NCBI GenBank assembly: GCA_014529385.2
Contig: CM043966.1
Span: 142,154,211 to 142,218,210, forward strand
Length of the DNA: 64,000 nucleotides
Direction: 5' to 3'
Source of the DNA: Adiantum capillus-veneris
Lineage: Eukaryota > Streptophyta > Polypodiopsida > Polypodiales > Pteridaceae
A program made the position numbers and the translations under genes. Shown here piece after piece: positions 1 through 11,516 of this stretch. Under the pieces are notes generated by a model. That model saw nothing but the letters and a program-made list of their open reading frames with translations. It had not been told where the DNA came from and searched no databases. Positions within the stretch are counted from its first letter, which is position 1. Every line of letters starts with the position of its first letter.

Positions 1-939
1 CTTTTCTCTTTGAAGAGGGTTGATGTAAAAGGCAAAAACTTAGATTTTTGTAACGATTGTCTTTATGGAAAGCAAAAGAAATCTTCTTATTACTCTGGTG
101 TCTCTCGCAAAGCTAATCCTCTTGATCTTATTCACTCCGATGTGTGCACTTCGCCTGTTAAGTATTTGGTGGTGCATTGTATTTTGTTACATTCATTGAT
201 GACTGTACTAGGAAAGGATGGATGCATTTGTTGAAAAGTAAGAGCGAGACTTTTAATGCTTTTAAGAAGTTTCATGCTTTTGTCACTACGCAAAAGAGTG
301 CGAAGACTAAATGTCTCAGATCTGATAATGGAGGAAAGTATGTATCTATTGAATTTTAGTGTTTTTTTGATGAAAATTGGATTAAAAGAGAGTTGACAGC
401 TCCTTATAATCCGTCTTCTAATGGTGTGGCTGAGAGGTATAATCATACTTTATGTGAGAGAGTGTGTTGCATGTTGTCCACTGTTAAATCTTTCCCAAGA
501 GTTTTGGGGGGAGGCATTGAAAACTACAGTTCATATTTGCAATGCTCTCCTAATAGTACGCTGAAAAATGACATTCCAGAGGAGGTTTGGTCTAGCAAAC
601 CTGTCTCTTATGATCATTTGAGAGTATTTGGCTGCAAAGCTTTTGTTCACGTACGCAATGACTTGAGAACAAAGCTTGATATGAAGTCCATTAAAGGAGT
701 CTTCCTAAGTTATGGGAAAGAAGGTGAAATGGGCTATAGAGTGTGGTTACCATAGTTTAGAAAGGTAATACACAGCCGAGATGTAGTGTTCAATGAGACA
801 AAATTGCTTAAGAATGCTACAAAATCTGATGCTGACAAGAAAACAGTCAGATTTCAGCCTTCCGTGCCACCCATTGATGTTGAAAAAGAGCCTCATGATG
901 CATTATCGCAAGCTCAAATTGATAATCAGTCGGTTAACC
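1..939 (+). pseudogene. Truncated Ty1/copia pol fragment (integrase region), copy A
   Basis: This fragment is closely similar to 3210-4150 of the neighbouring Copia-1. It covers the end of the GAG-pre-integrase HHCC region (FCNDCLYGKQ), the integrase core (SDVC, FIDDCTRKGW, LRSDNGG, APYNPSSNGVAERYN) and the start of the acidic linker. It is broken by frame changes near 170-180 and by two in-frame TAG codons at 357-359 and 753-755; Copia-1 has CAG at both equivalent sites (3565-3567 and 3961-3963). The left end is cut by the window edge. The right end stops exactly where the Copia-1 5' LTR begins, with no reverse transcriptase following. It is non-functional. Confidence 0.9.
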
Positions 940-1224
940 TGTTGGGTTAAAGGCCTAAATAACCCCTTTTTGTACATATTTATACTTTGTCCAGGTTCAA
1001 TATTGTTCAGGTTCCTGGACACATTTTTTAAAGGTCACTTATAATAAAAGTGGGAAAACCAAAAACTCACTTATTGAGTTTTCCCCAAAAACGTGAGCCC
1101 TCTCTCTCTCCCTCTTCGTTCTGCTAGCGCTTCCTCTCTTGCTGGCTTTCGCCACCCCTCTCTGCACACACACTGCACTTCCTCGGGTGCTCTTTCACTT
1201 GCACACACCGCCGCGCGCTCATCA
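940..1224 (+). repeat. Copia-1 5' LTR
   Basis: It starts TGTTGGGTTAAAGG and ends just before the primer binding site at 1227. It matches 5964-6251 through the motif AATAAAAGTGGGAAAACC and the following TC-rich stretch. The exact 3' boundary is uncertain by a few bases because the two LTR ends have diverged. Confidence 0.85.
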
Positions 1225-1226
1225 AC

Positions 1227-1239
1227 TGGTATCAGAGCC
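1227..1239 (+). other. Copia-1 primer binding site (initiator tRNA-Met)
   Basis: TGGTATCAGAGCC lies two bases after the 5' LTR. It is complementary to the 3' end of plant initiator methionine tRNA, the usual primer of plant copia reverse transcription. Confidence 0.9.
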
Positions 1240-1741
1240 AGATTAGGGTTTCCGAAGCTTTGCGCAGGTGGCTGGACAGCAGGCAAAAGGCTTATCTCGC
1301 GTCAAATTTCCGCTTTCATCGCGAAGCCCCTTGCTTCCGGTGTCACCTAGGGTGATTAGGGTTCCCAAAACAGCCTAAAACAGGCTGAAATTAGGTCAAA
1401 ACAGGCAAAAACCAGAAAATTACAGGTCAAAACAGCAAAACGCAGGTGTTCTAAATCGATTTCCGTGAATGCCCCTTGCTTTTCCCACTCAAAATAGGTC
1501 CATTTGATGCAAATTGATGCGCCAAAACAGTAAATTTGCAGAAAATTCAGAATTGGACTGTTTTTATGTACACAAATTGAGGTTTATGTACGCCTTTTGT
1601 GAGTTTATGCAAGTACGCATTGGGGATACTCGTTAATTGCTGAAATTTTCAGCACATTGTATGCAACGTGTAGTACATTGTGATTACTGAAAATTTTCAG
1701 ATTTTGTGTAGACACTTTTTGCTGCATTTTTATCCGTACAA

Positions 1742-2526
1742 ATGGCCTCTACTTCCTCGTCGTCTGATGCCAAGAGCTTGATGGAAATCAAGCGATTTGA
1801 CGGTACAGGTTTCGACTTATGGTAGGACAGGATACAGGGGATTTTGTTTCTCAAGGATTGTGAGGGCGCCCTTTTGGCTGTAAAGCCTGAGGATATGCCG
1901 GATGAGGATTGAGCCAAGCTCAACAAGAGGGCAAAGGCCTATATCAAAATGGCTGTGAGGACCGATGACATTCTGGTGGACATAAAGGGCTTGGACAGTG
2001 CACATGCAATTTGGCATAAGTTGAAGGCCAATTATGAGAATGCCACCCCTGTGAATCAGGTGCATTTGATGCGCAAACTGGTGAACATGATGCTTGACGA
2101 AGCCAAGTCGGCTTTTGAGCACTTAAGTGCTTTCACCAGTGTTATGAGTCAGCTACAGGATACTGGGCTTCAACCTTTTGATGACAAGTTTAAAGCCATA
2201 ATTTTGTTGTTGATGACTTTGCCAGACTCTTGGGAAACGCTTATGGTTTCTTTGAGTAATAGCCCCAACCTCACATATGATGGAGTGCGAGGCTCCATCT
2301 TAAATGAGGAAATTAGACGCAAGTCTAGTGGTGGGGAAGGTGGCAGTTCTGCTTCAATGCGAGAGGCAGAAGTCAGAAGCAAAATACAGGTACCAAGACT
2401 CAAAACAGGAGCAAAAGCAAGTCTAGGGATAATGATGTGACTTGTTATCAGTGTGGCAGAAAAGGCCATAAGAAGCCAGATTGCAAGTATTTCAAGAAAG
2501 AGCAGGAAAGAAAGAAGGAATCATAG
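1742..2526 (+). pseudogene. Copia-1 gag, broken
   Basis: Capsid-type gag begins at ATG 1742 (MASTSSSSDAK). The frame is stopped by TAG at 1823-1825, directly after FDLW, and by TGA at 1910-1912 where copia gags normally have Trp. From 1949 to 2440 it reads openly with the familiar UBN2-type pattern (IWHKLKANYE, VHLMRKLVNM, LLMTLPDSWE). A frame change before 2443 precedes a single CCHC zinc knuckle (CYQCGRKGHKKPDC, 2443-2484), followed by another TAG at 2524-2526. The family binds and packages element RNA; this copy cannot make a full protein. Confidence 0.85.
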
Positions 2527-5500
2527 GAGAAGAAGAAGACAAAGATAAGAAAGGGGAAAAATTAGCAGGTACCTCCTCCAAGGATTTAGAGACTGTCAAT
2601 GTATCCTCTAGTGTGGTTATCACAGAGTTATCCGACAGTGAGGAGATCTTGGTTGCAGCTTCATGCCCCTCAGATTTTGTTGTAGCAAATGCAGAAGACA
2701 TGCTTATCTCACGTAGAGATGTCATTGATGCATTGCTAAGTGCAAATGATGGCCTTACACAGTCTTGGATAGTAGATTCGGGTGCCTCATTTCATGTGAC
2801 TCCATCTGTGGAGTGTTTTGCTTCTTATCATGCAGGCAAGTATGGCAAGGTTTATCTTGGGGATAACCATGCTTGTGACATTGAAGGAATGGGCACTGTG
2901 CGCTTGGCATTAAACAATGGCCAAGATTTATGCTTAAAGATGTAAGGTATGTACCAGGCATCAAGAAGAGTCTATTGTCTGTTGGCCAGACGGATGCACA
3001 GAGTTATACAACCATTTTTGTTGGGGGTTCATGGAAGTTGCTTAAGGGATCAATGCTCATTGTCAAGGGATGCAAGAGTGGTACATTGTACTATTTACAT
3101 GGCAAAGCTTTGCCTGGCAAGTTTCTTGCAGTGGCCGAAGTTGCTTCTCATTTGGAGTTGTGGCACAAAAAGACTTGGCCATATGAGCCAGAAGGGACTT
3201 GATGTGCTCTCCTCTTTGAAGAGGGTTGATGTAAAGGGCACCAAGTTAGATTTTTGTAACGACTGCTTGTATGGTAAACAAAAGAAGTCTTCTTATTATT
3301 CTGGTGTCTCACGCAAAGCTAATGCTCTTGATTTAATTCACTCCGATGTATGTTCAATGCCTGTTAAGTCTTTTGGTGGTGCATCATACTTTGTTACATT
3401 CATTGATGATTGCACTAGGAAAGGCTGGGCATATTTGTTAAAGAATAAGAGTGAGACATTTAATGCATTTAAGAGGTTTCATGCTTTTGTGACCACGCAA
3501 AAGGGTAGTAAGCTTAAATGTCTGAGATCTGACAATGAGGGGGGGGTACACGTTTGCTGAATTTCAGCGTTATTGCGAAGAATATGGGATTAAAAGGGAG
3601 TTGACAGCCCCTTATAATCTATCTTCTAATGGTGTGGCTGAGAGGTATAACCGTACTTTATGTGAGAGAGTGCGTTGCATGTTGTCCACGGCTAATCTCT
3701 CTCATGGGTTTTGGGGAGAGGCTTTGAAAACTGCAGTTCATGTATGCAATCGCTCTCCTAACTGTACGGTAAAAAATGACATTCCAGAGGAGGTTTGGTA
3801 TGGCAAACCTGCCTCTTATGATCATTTGAGAGTGTTTGGCTGCGAGGCTTTTATCCATGTTCGTAATGATTTGAGGACAAAGCTAGATGCCAAGTCCATC
3901 CAAGGACTCTTCTTAGGTTATGGGGAAGAGGGTGAAATGGGCTACAGGATATGGTTACCTCAGTTTAAGAGGGTAGTACGCAGCCGAGATGTAGTGTTCA
4001 ATGAGGCTAAATTGCTGAAAAATGCTACATCTTCTGAAATTGACAAGAAATCGGTCAAATTTCAGCCTCTCTTGCCACCTATTGATGTTGAAAAAGAGCC
4101 TCAGGATGCATTACCGCAAGCTGAAATTGATAATCAGCCGGTTAACCTTGAGCCAGAAGAGGTAGGACATGATTTAGATGCTCCAAATGAGGATGGACAG
4201 CCACCTGTCATGGCTGAAAATGATTTTCAGCAGCATGAGCATGTTGAAAATGAGTTGCCTCCTGATGTAGAACCTGTGCCTGAGAATGTAGATCATTGGG
4301 TACGCAGGTCTACTCGTGTCAGAAGGTTGATACAGCGCTTTGACCCCTCTTTGCATCATGTTATGTTGACAGATGAGGGAGAGCCTCTTACATATAAAGA
4401 GGCAAAATCATGTGAGTTAAGCAGTAAGTGGGAGCTTGCAATGCAAGAGGAAATGAAATCCTTGTATGCAAATGATACTTGGGATCTTGTGCCATTGCCT
4501 AAAGGGAGAAAGGCTCTTCCTAACAAATGGGTATAAAAGATTAAGATTGTGGATGAAAAACCCAAGTACAAGGCAAGATTGGTTGCAAAAGGATATGCAC
4601 AGAAAGAAGGAATTGATTTTCAAGAAATCTTTTCTCCCGTTGTAAAGCTTACAATTTACGTGTCCTTTTTGCTCTCGTTGTGGTGCTTGATTTGGAATTG
4701 AATCAAATGGATGTAAAGACGACGTTTTTGCACGGTGACATTGAAGAGGACATATACATGAAACAACTTGAAGGTTTTGTAGTTCCTACACGTGAGGAAC
4801 TTGTATGCAGACTGAAAAGGGCTTTGTATGGTTTGAGACAATCATCACGGCAGTGGTATAAGAAGTTTGACACTTTTATGCTATCTCAAGGCTTTAAACG
4901 CAGCCATGCAGATCATTGTTTGTATACGAAAAGGGATGAAGATGGTAGTCCCATCATACTTGTTCTCTATGTTGATGACATGCTGCTTACCGGGAAACAT
5001 AAGACTAGTCTTGATGCTCTGAAACGTAAGCTAAATTCAACATTTTCTATGAAGGATTTGGGTGATGCAGAGCATATTTTTGGCATGCGTATTAAAAGAG
5101 ATAGAAAGCTGAAATTTTTGTTTTTATCTCAAGAAAGGTACATTGCAAAAGTACTTGACAGGTTTAATATGGTTGATGCTAAGCCTCTTGGAGTACCTTT
5201 ACCTCCATACACTAAGCTTAGCAAAGCAGATTGCCCAAAGGATGAGGTGGCATTGAAAGCAATGAAGGGAATCCTATATGCATTAGCTTGTGGTTCTCTT
5301 ATGTATGCTATGGTTGCCACTCGTCCCGGCATTGCTTATGCAATGGGAGTTGTTAGTCGATACATGTCGAATCCCGGCAAAGCGCATTGGGAAGCTGTCA
5401 AATGCATTTTGAGATATTTGAAAGGTACACAATCAAAGTGTATTTGTTATGGAAAAAGTGACTTAAAGTTGCAGGGATATTGTGATGCAGACATGGCAGG

Positions 5501-5933
5501 TGACATGGATACCAGGAAATCTACCAGTGGATATGTATTTGCCATTGCTGGTGATGCAGTCTCTTGGTGTTCTAGGTTGCAAACAATTGTGGCATTGAGT
5601 ACTATTGAGGCTGAATATTTTTCAGCCACAGAGGCTTCAAAGGAGGCCATTTGGTTGGGTAGACTTGCAAAAGAACTTGGCATGTCTGCTTATACACACG
5701 TGTTGGGTTGTGATAGCCAGAGTGCTGTCTATTTAGCCAAAAATGCCATGTTTCATGCGTGTACCAAACACATAGAGGTGCGATACCACTTCATACGTCA
5801 GGTATTGGAGGATGGTCTAGTCACCTTGACTGAGATCCATACACAGGATAACCTTGTAGATGTTCTCACCAAGAGTCTTGCTAAGGCTCAACATGAGCCA
5901 TTGCATGCAGCTGGTGGGAGTTGGTTAACTTAA
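2481..5933 (+). pseudogene. Copia-1 pol (protease, integrase, RT, RNase H), broken
   Basis: The domains are in copia order. Aspartic protease has an intact DSG at 2775-2783 (WIVDSGASFHVTP). GAG-pre-integrase and the integrase core run 2930-3900, with a frame change in a G run near 3539-3546. An acidic linker follows, then reverse transcriptase from about 4380. RT is interrupted by TAA at 4534-4536 and by a frame change near 4650. The catalytic YVDD is at 4968-4979. RNase H runs about 5450-5933, with the usual tail motifs STSGYVFAIAG and VRYHFIRQVLEDG. Segments 3535-4536 and 4680-5933 are the longest open pieces. The reading frame shifts at least four times, so no polyprotein can be made. Confidence 0.9.
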
Positions 5934-5953
5934 AGGCGTCATTTATGTCTCTA

Positions 5954-5963
5954 GGTGGGAGGT
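5954..5963 (+). other. Copia-1 polypurine tract
   Basis: GGTGGGAGGT lies immediately upstream of the 3' LTR start TGTTGGATT and is where plus-strand DNA synthesis would be primed. Confidence 0.75.
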
Positions 5964-6103
5964 TGTTGGATTAAAGGCCTAAATAACCCCTTTTTGTACA
6001 TTTTTATACTTTGTCCAGGTTCCGGGACATATTTTTTTAAAGTCACTTGTAATAAAAGTGGGAAAACCCAAAACTCACTTATTGAGTTTTTCCCAGAAAC
6101 GTG

Positions 6104-6139
<36 letters not shown>

Positions 6140-6251
6140 TGCTTGGATCTCTAGCGTTAGCTCTCTGCTGCTCTGTGCCTCCTGCTTCTTGCCCCAATCC
6201 TGCACTACATCGCGACCCGCACCTACCGGTACTTTCTGCTTCGCGCTTTCA
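5964..6251 (+). repeat. Copia-1 3' LTR
   Basis: It begins TGTTGGATTAAAGG and ends GCGCTTTCA. It contains a TC microsatellite (about 6103-6136) at the point where the 5' LTR has only a short TC-rich run. The next base begins the TE2 LTR. Confidence 0.85.
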
Positions 6252-6511
6252 GTAAGAATAAATAAGCCCAAGGGGCCTCACTCTTGAGGGCATCTGTACG
6301 CAGAGTCCGAGAGCAGAGGACCCTTTGGGTGTTGTACTTTGCTCAAAGCATTAATATAATAAAGAGGGGCGCCAGGTTTTGGGGCCAATACCTCTGGGCA
6401 TGGAACTACGCCGGGCCGTATCGACTCAAGTTTTAAGTTGTGAAGTATTTTTTAGCGATTCTCTCATGTGTCGTGCCCGATTCTCGACTTGGTGTGCCCA
6501 AGTGTGTGACA
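6252..6511 (+). repeat. TE2 left LTR
   Basis: It lacks only the first base relative to the right LTR (TGTAAGAACAAG) and abuts the Copia-1 3' LTR directly. It ends GTGTGACA, one base before the primer binding site. Confidence 0.75.
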
Positions 6512-6512
6512 A

Positions 6513-6526
6513 TGGTATCAGAGCAT
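6513..6526 (+). other. TE2 primer binding site
   Basis: TGGTATCAGAGCAT is complementary to initiator tRNA-Met and is followed by a leader (CAGGCGTGTGCTTTTCT) that TE3 also carries. Confidence 0.85.
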
Positions 6527-6735
6527 CAGGCGTGTGCTTTTCTCAAAGCATACCGGTCCTATCAAATAATAGACAAGGCACTTTGGAAATTGTTATTGGA
6601 GAATCTTCGTGTCCCAACCTCAGACTTATTAGCCACTCCCACCTTTACTTCATCGCTTATCAGGCGTGCTCCCGTCTTCATCGCTCTGTCTTACAGGGCA
6701 TAAGCCATAAAGAATCCCATATTACACATGGGTTC

Positions 6736-7444
6736 TGTCACAAGACGGGCACCACGTGCCAATAGAAAAGAACAGACTGAACACACTTTTAGCACTTACT
6801 TTTAGCACTTCAATAACAACTGAACTGAAAGAGAGAGAGAGAGAGACGACACACGACACGGAGTGGCGGAATTCCACCCCAGAGAGTATTGGCCCCAAAC
6901 CTTGGCGCCCCTTTCGGTATTTCTTTATATTACTGCCGATTCACAAAGTACAACAGCGGAGGGGCACCTGCTTTGCAATCTGCGCGCTAAAAAAGTGCCA
7001 GAGAGGGCCCCCAAGGCTCATATTTAAAGGCCCAAAGCCTAAAAACATCAAATATGAAAAGCTGACCCCAAAAAATCACTTTCCTAAAATTTCGGGATTT
7101 TCCTAAAAATCTGCCACGAATTTCTGGACGTCCGTACTGGTGTCACATCATCATATTTTGATGTGCAAAGTCTTTTGAGTGTGTTCTGCTTTATTTTTAA
7201 TGCCTTTATGTCACTTGGGGCCCCATCGGACGGGGTCCCCATAAGTTGGTAGGACTTCTTCTTGTGTTGCTTGTTCTTCTTAGGGTTTCTAGAATTAGGT
7301 TTTAGGTTAGGGTTTCCAGAATTAGGGTTTCAGTAGTTAGGGTTTTTGGCAAAAATTAGGGTTAGGGTTTCTGCTCTCGGACAGCCACATCATCTGTAAG
7401 TGGGCTCCATTCTTTAGGCTTTGACACGTCAGCAGTTTGTTACA
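6736..7444 (-). repeat. TE3 3' LTR (left copy)
   Basis: It is 709 bp with a short GA run near 6832-6846. A cluster of TTAGGGTTT motifs at 7281-7370 reads as AAACCCTAA on the element's own strand, near the LTR start. Confidence 0.75.
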
Positions 7445-9107
7445 TCTCCCCTTCTCGAAAGAGAGTAATCGTCCGTGATTACAGCATATCTGCAAAACAA
7501 CTCAAGTTAGCTCAAAAATTTCCGAGGGACGTTTTGAGGGACAATCAGTTTGCTCTTTTTATTAAGGAGTTAGCTTCTCCTTTCTGCTCTTTTGATCAAG
7601 GAGTTAGCTGCTCCTATCGGCTGTTTTGATCAAGGAGTTAGCTTCCCCTTTCGTCCAGATCGGAACTCTTGATATTCCGGCGTAGTAAAATTAGCCATCA
7701 CACCCAGACCGTACTGATCTTCCACGGGTGTCTTGATACACTAAAATTACATACCTAGGCAATCTCATCCAATTAGGAATATTCAGTGGTGGTTGGCACA
7801 TCACAATGCAACACAAATGCTCACATATGCATGTTACAAGACATAGAAACATAAAGCCGCCGATGAACACTCCCCCTGCAAATAACCATCTAGGTCCGGG
7901 CCATGAGAGGTCCGGGCCCTCATGGCCCGGACCTGTTCAACGACTCCCTCGTCACTCCTCCCGCAAATAACCTAAAAAGGTCCGGGCCATGAGATATAGA
8001 GGCCTTTTACAACCAAATGCCCCCCAGACCGCAGCTTGCGCCGTTTGGAGGTGCTGAGAGTAACCACTGCTCAGACTTCTTAATACTCCCCCCGTAAATA
8101 ACCATAAGGGTCCGGGCCATGAGTAAAAGCAACACTTTTCAATCATTCAATACTCCCCCCGCAAATAACCACAAGGGTTCGGGCCATGAGTAAACACATC
8201 ACTTTTCAATCATTCAATACTCCCCCCGCAAATAACCACAAGGGTCCAGGCCATGAGTATGAACAAGCATTCTCAAACATAAATTCTCACTTCTCCACCC
8301 GGGAGTAAAATCACCAATCATTGAAACCAGTATCAAACCAGAGTCAAACAATTCAAATTGGCACCAAAACAGGTTCAAAACAGATACCATCCATTTCAAA
8401 CAGATCACCAAACAAGATCAAACGGAACTCAAACTTAAAAAGCAATCTGGACATCAGTCGAGCTCGAAAAGTCGACTGACCTTCCATCCTGAAACCTGCA
8501 CAAAAAATTTGGGTTAGGTTCATTCCATAAGGTCGTAGCCGAGCACAACATGGTCCATCAGCTCTTAGACAAACAATGTTTCTTTGGCGGCAATGGTAGT
8601 CCCAAGAGATAGCAATCACACCGAACCTCCAAGGTTATCAACTCGAGAAGAGACATCTACTGAGAGATATCGAGAAATTTCAAGATATAATCTGCTAGGG
8701 TTTCCATGGCAAGCATTTCAGGATACCCCACTCTGCCAGAAGTTGCACTCCGCAGGAAGATGTCAGAAACCATATATCTTCGGGCAAATTTTTTTTTTTT
8801 TCTTGAAAGCTTGCCAAGTACTTAGAGTATGTTGCTTGGTAGCTGTAGACATCAACATCTGCATGGCACTGCTTCTGAGAAAAATAGTGACTTGAAACAA
8901 ATCTGGATCCTTCTCTTGCAAGTGATCTTAATTGGCTTATGCCCTGTAAGACATGAGCGATGAAGACGGGAGCGCGCCCGATCCGCGATGAAGTAAGGGT
9001 GGGAGTGGCTGATACCTCAAATATAATTCAATTCCAATAGCTCTGTCTGCTCTTTTGTAGGACCGGTATGCTTTCAGAAAAGCACACGCCTGATGCTCTG
9101 ATACCAC
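7445..9107 (-). other. TE3 internal region with a tandem GGTCCGGGCCATGAG module
   Basis: No protein-coding frame is recognisable. Between about 7868 and 8255 a module CCGCAAATAACC - AAGGGTCCGGGCCATGAG recurs at least five times at uneven spacing, often followed by CACTTTTCAATCATTCAATAC. One copy, 7891-7932, forms an inverted repeat with about 16-bp arms (AGGTCCGGGCCATGAG and its complement). The part nearest the PBS (8930-9107) is the leader shared with TE2. Confidence 0.6.
9092..9106 (-). other. TE3 primer binding site
   Basis: The reverse complement reads TGGTATCAGAGCATC, an initiator tRNA-Met primer site, one base inside the 5' LTR. Confidence 0.85.
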
Positions 9108-9185
9108 TGTCACAAGACGGGCACCACGTGCCAATAGAAAAGAATAGACTGAACACACTTTTAGCACTTCAATAACAACTGAACT

Positions 9186-9262
<77 letters not shown>

Positions 9263-9873
9263 GACATGCGACACGGAGTGGCGGAATTCCACCCCAGAGA
9301 GTATTGGCCCCAAACCTTGGTGCCCCTTTCGGTATTTCTTTATATTACCTCCGATTCACGAAGTATAACAGCCGAGGAGCACCTGCTCTGCAATTTGCGC
9401 GCTAAAAAAGTGCCAGAGAGGGCCCCCAAGGCTCATATTTAATTTAAAGGTCCAAAGCCTAAAAGCATCAAATATAAAAAGCTGACCCCAAAAAATCACT
9501 TTCCTAAAATTTCGGGATTTCCCTAGAAATCCGCCGCGAATTTCTGGAAGTCCGTACAGGTGCCACATCATCATATTTTGATGTGCAAAGTCTTTTGATT
9601 GTGTTCTGCTTTATTTTTAATGCCTTTATGTCACTTGGGGCCCCATCGGACGGGGTCCCCATAAGTTGGTAGGACTTCTTCTTTGTTGCTCGTTCTTCTT
9701 AGAGTTTCTAGAATTAGGGTTTGCAGGTTTTAGGGTTAGGGTTTCCAGAATTAGGGTTTCAGCAGTTAGGGTTTTTGGCAAAAATTAGGGTTAGGGTTTT
9801 TGCTCTCGGGCAGTCACACCATCTGTAAGTTGGCTCCATTCTTTAGGCTTTGACACGTTAGCAGTTTGTTACC
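9108..9873 (-). repeat. TE3 5' LTR (right copy)
   Basis: It is longer than its partner mainly because a GA tract (9189-9261, about 73 bp) replaces the 14-bp run of the other LTR. The TTAGGGTTT cluster lies at 9697-9800. Confidence 0.75.
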
Positions 9874-11516
9874 AGTTCTCGTGGAGAATCTGACAGAGAT
9901 AACGCCTCTCATCGGGAAGGTAAAGAAAAGTTGAAGTCTGGCATGGGAACTGAAGAAAAGAATGAAGAATACGACGAATTTTCGGCAAGGAAGTTTGCGA
10001 GAACTTTAAAAATCTCTTGAACGGTTGAGAATTTGGATATGCGACAAGAGGCAAAGTTGATCCTCTCGACAAGCTCTATGCATTGACATGAACATATCTT
10101 ATGGCCAACAACTTTGCAAAATTAGGATTTTTGCAAAAAAATTCAGTATGTGTGGAATTAATGTTTTTGGAAGCTCTTGTTATCTGTGTGCAGATAACTA
10201 CTAGAAACGGGAAACATGGATATGAAAGCATTTGGAAGCATGGAGCCGGGCATTGACTCTTTTGTAACAAGGTAAACCATTTGCTTGAAATTTTGCCTGT
10301 TTTGCAGGTGAAATCGAGATGACATGGCAAGGAATTTGCATCTGAAAGCAATCGGGAGCAACGGTAGCTCAAGAATAAATCCGTCGATTTAAGATAAGAA
10401 CGATGAATTTTGTTTTGAAATCTGAATGAATGAATGATGATGCATGAGGAATGTTGAATGATGATGAATCATTCTAGTGCATCAAGATTCCATTTGAATG
10501 AGATGATTGGATACTGTGGTGAGTGCATCAAGAGTTCCTGCGGGATGAGATGGGTACACAGGGATGTAGGTTCATCAAGACTTCTCGACGTATGAGATCA
10601 CTAGATGATTGAAATACTGTGGCCAGTATGAACTAAGTGTGTGATTTGTGAACTGCATGGAAATTTCCTAAGATGAATTTGATTTATGAAATTAATGTTT
10701 TTTGGAAGAACATGCTAGTTGTGTGCAAATAACAAGTGAAAATCGAGAGTGAGATGATGACAATTCGGAGCAATGACAGCTCTAGAATGAACTTGATAAT
10801 GATAAGAATCATGATGAATGATTGAATGGAAATGTCATGAGTGCATCAAGAGTTCCCGCGGGATGAGATGGCCACACAACTAGAACTGAATGATTAAAAC
10901 GCTCTGTTCAGTATGAACTCAGTGTGTGATTGATGGATTGGGATCCCCGGAAAATGATTGCTCGCACATGATAGTGCTTGAGTGCAGATGGAATGATTGA
11001 CCAAATGACTGCAGCATTTCGGTCTTGGAAATCTATGGACATGATCGCAATATGGGATTAGTCAATCCGACATCAGTAAGATCTAGGATAGATCTCCTAG
11101 ATTCTATGTGATATGATTAGAATGTGATGTGATGTACTGTCGTCTTTGTACAAGTGTTGGATTTGTCGTCTAGTGTGTTGGTACCTAGAGTCAGTCTCTA
11201 CTGAACTGGTTTATGGCTTGTCTGATTTTGCAGGCGTAATCGAGGGCGATTACAATTCTTTCAAGAGGTGGGTCACAATGATGACGTGGCAATATTGCCC
11301 GGACATAGTTGATGACATGGCAGAAATTGTATGGACAGGTTGTACGGTAGATGCCGTGGCAAACAGTACGGCCTTCCGCGATTTGCACTGACAGGTGCTG
11401 ATGTGGTAGCCTATACGGATTTCCATAAATTGCGCAAATTGCTTTTCTGGCAGATTTTGGAGCCAGTTGCTTTTGGGATTATTTGCTTTTGAGTTTATTG
11501 CTTTTGGGGCATCCCT
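9874..11516 (+). other. TE2 internal region, distal part, with diverged repeats
   Basis: No coding frame is supported. Diverged segments recur: TTTTTGGAAG followed by GTGTGCA-ATAAC near 10160 and 10697; GTGCATCAAGAGTTCC-GCGGGATGAGATG near 10522 and 10837; a (G)AAATCGAGA segment near 10310, 10738 and weakly 11231. This suggests an old tandem expansion within the element. Confidence 0.5.

Larger units (their letters stand above)
940..6251 (+). mobile_element. Copia-1: full-length, decayed Ty1/copia LTR retrotransposon
   Basis: The order LTR, primer binding site, gag, protease, integrase, reverse transcriptase, RNase H, polypurine tract, LTR is that of Ty1/copia (Pseudoviridae-type) elements. 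Both LTRs start with TGTTGG and share the first ~160 bases closely, including TTAAAGGCCTAAATAACCCC; their last ~120 bases have diverged, so the insertion is not recent. No target-site duplication is visible: the left flank is another copia fragment ending TAACC and the right flank is the first bases of the TE2 LTR. At least four frame changes and four stops disable it. Confidence 0.92.
6736..9873 (-). mobile_element. TE3: non-coding LTR retrotransposon nested in TE2, opposite strand
   Basis: Direct repeats 6736-7444 and 9108-9873 flank about 1.66 kb. In minus orientation the LTR reads TGTAACAAACTG to CTTGTGACA. The primer binding site lies at 9092-9106 (reverse complement of GATGCTCTGATACCA) and a polypurine tract GAGAAGGGGAGA adjoins the other LTR at about 7446-7458. 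The flanks GGTTC (6731-6735) and AGTTC (9874-9878) look like a 5-bp target duplication with one mismatch. No coding frame is present. Its leader after the PBS, and part of its LTR (GGGGCGCCAAGGTTT, GGGGCCAATA), are shared with TE2, so the two are related families. Confidence 0.78.

Noticed and set aside
1093-1350. Coding region in the Copia-1 5' LTR and leader
   Set aside because: It overlaps the LTR and primer binding site and has no homologous pattern.
7281-7370. Interstitial telomere array
   Set aside because: The TTAGGGTTT motifs are spaced irregularly and occur identically in both LTRs of TE3, so they belong to the element, not to a telomere remnant.
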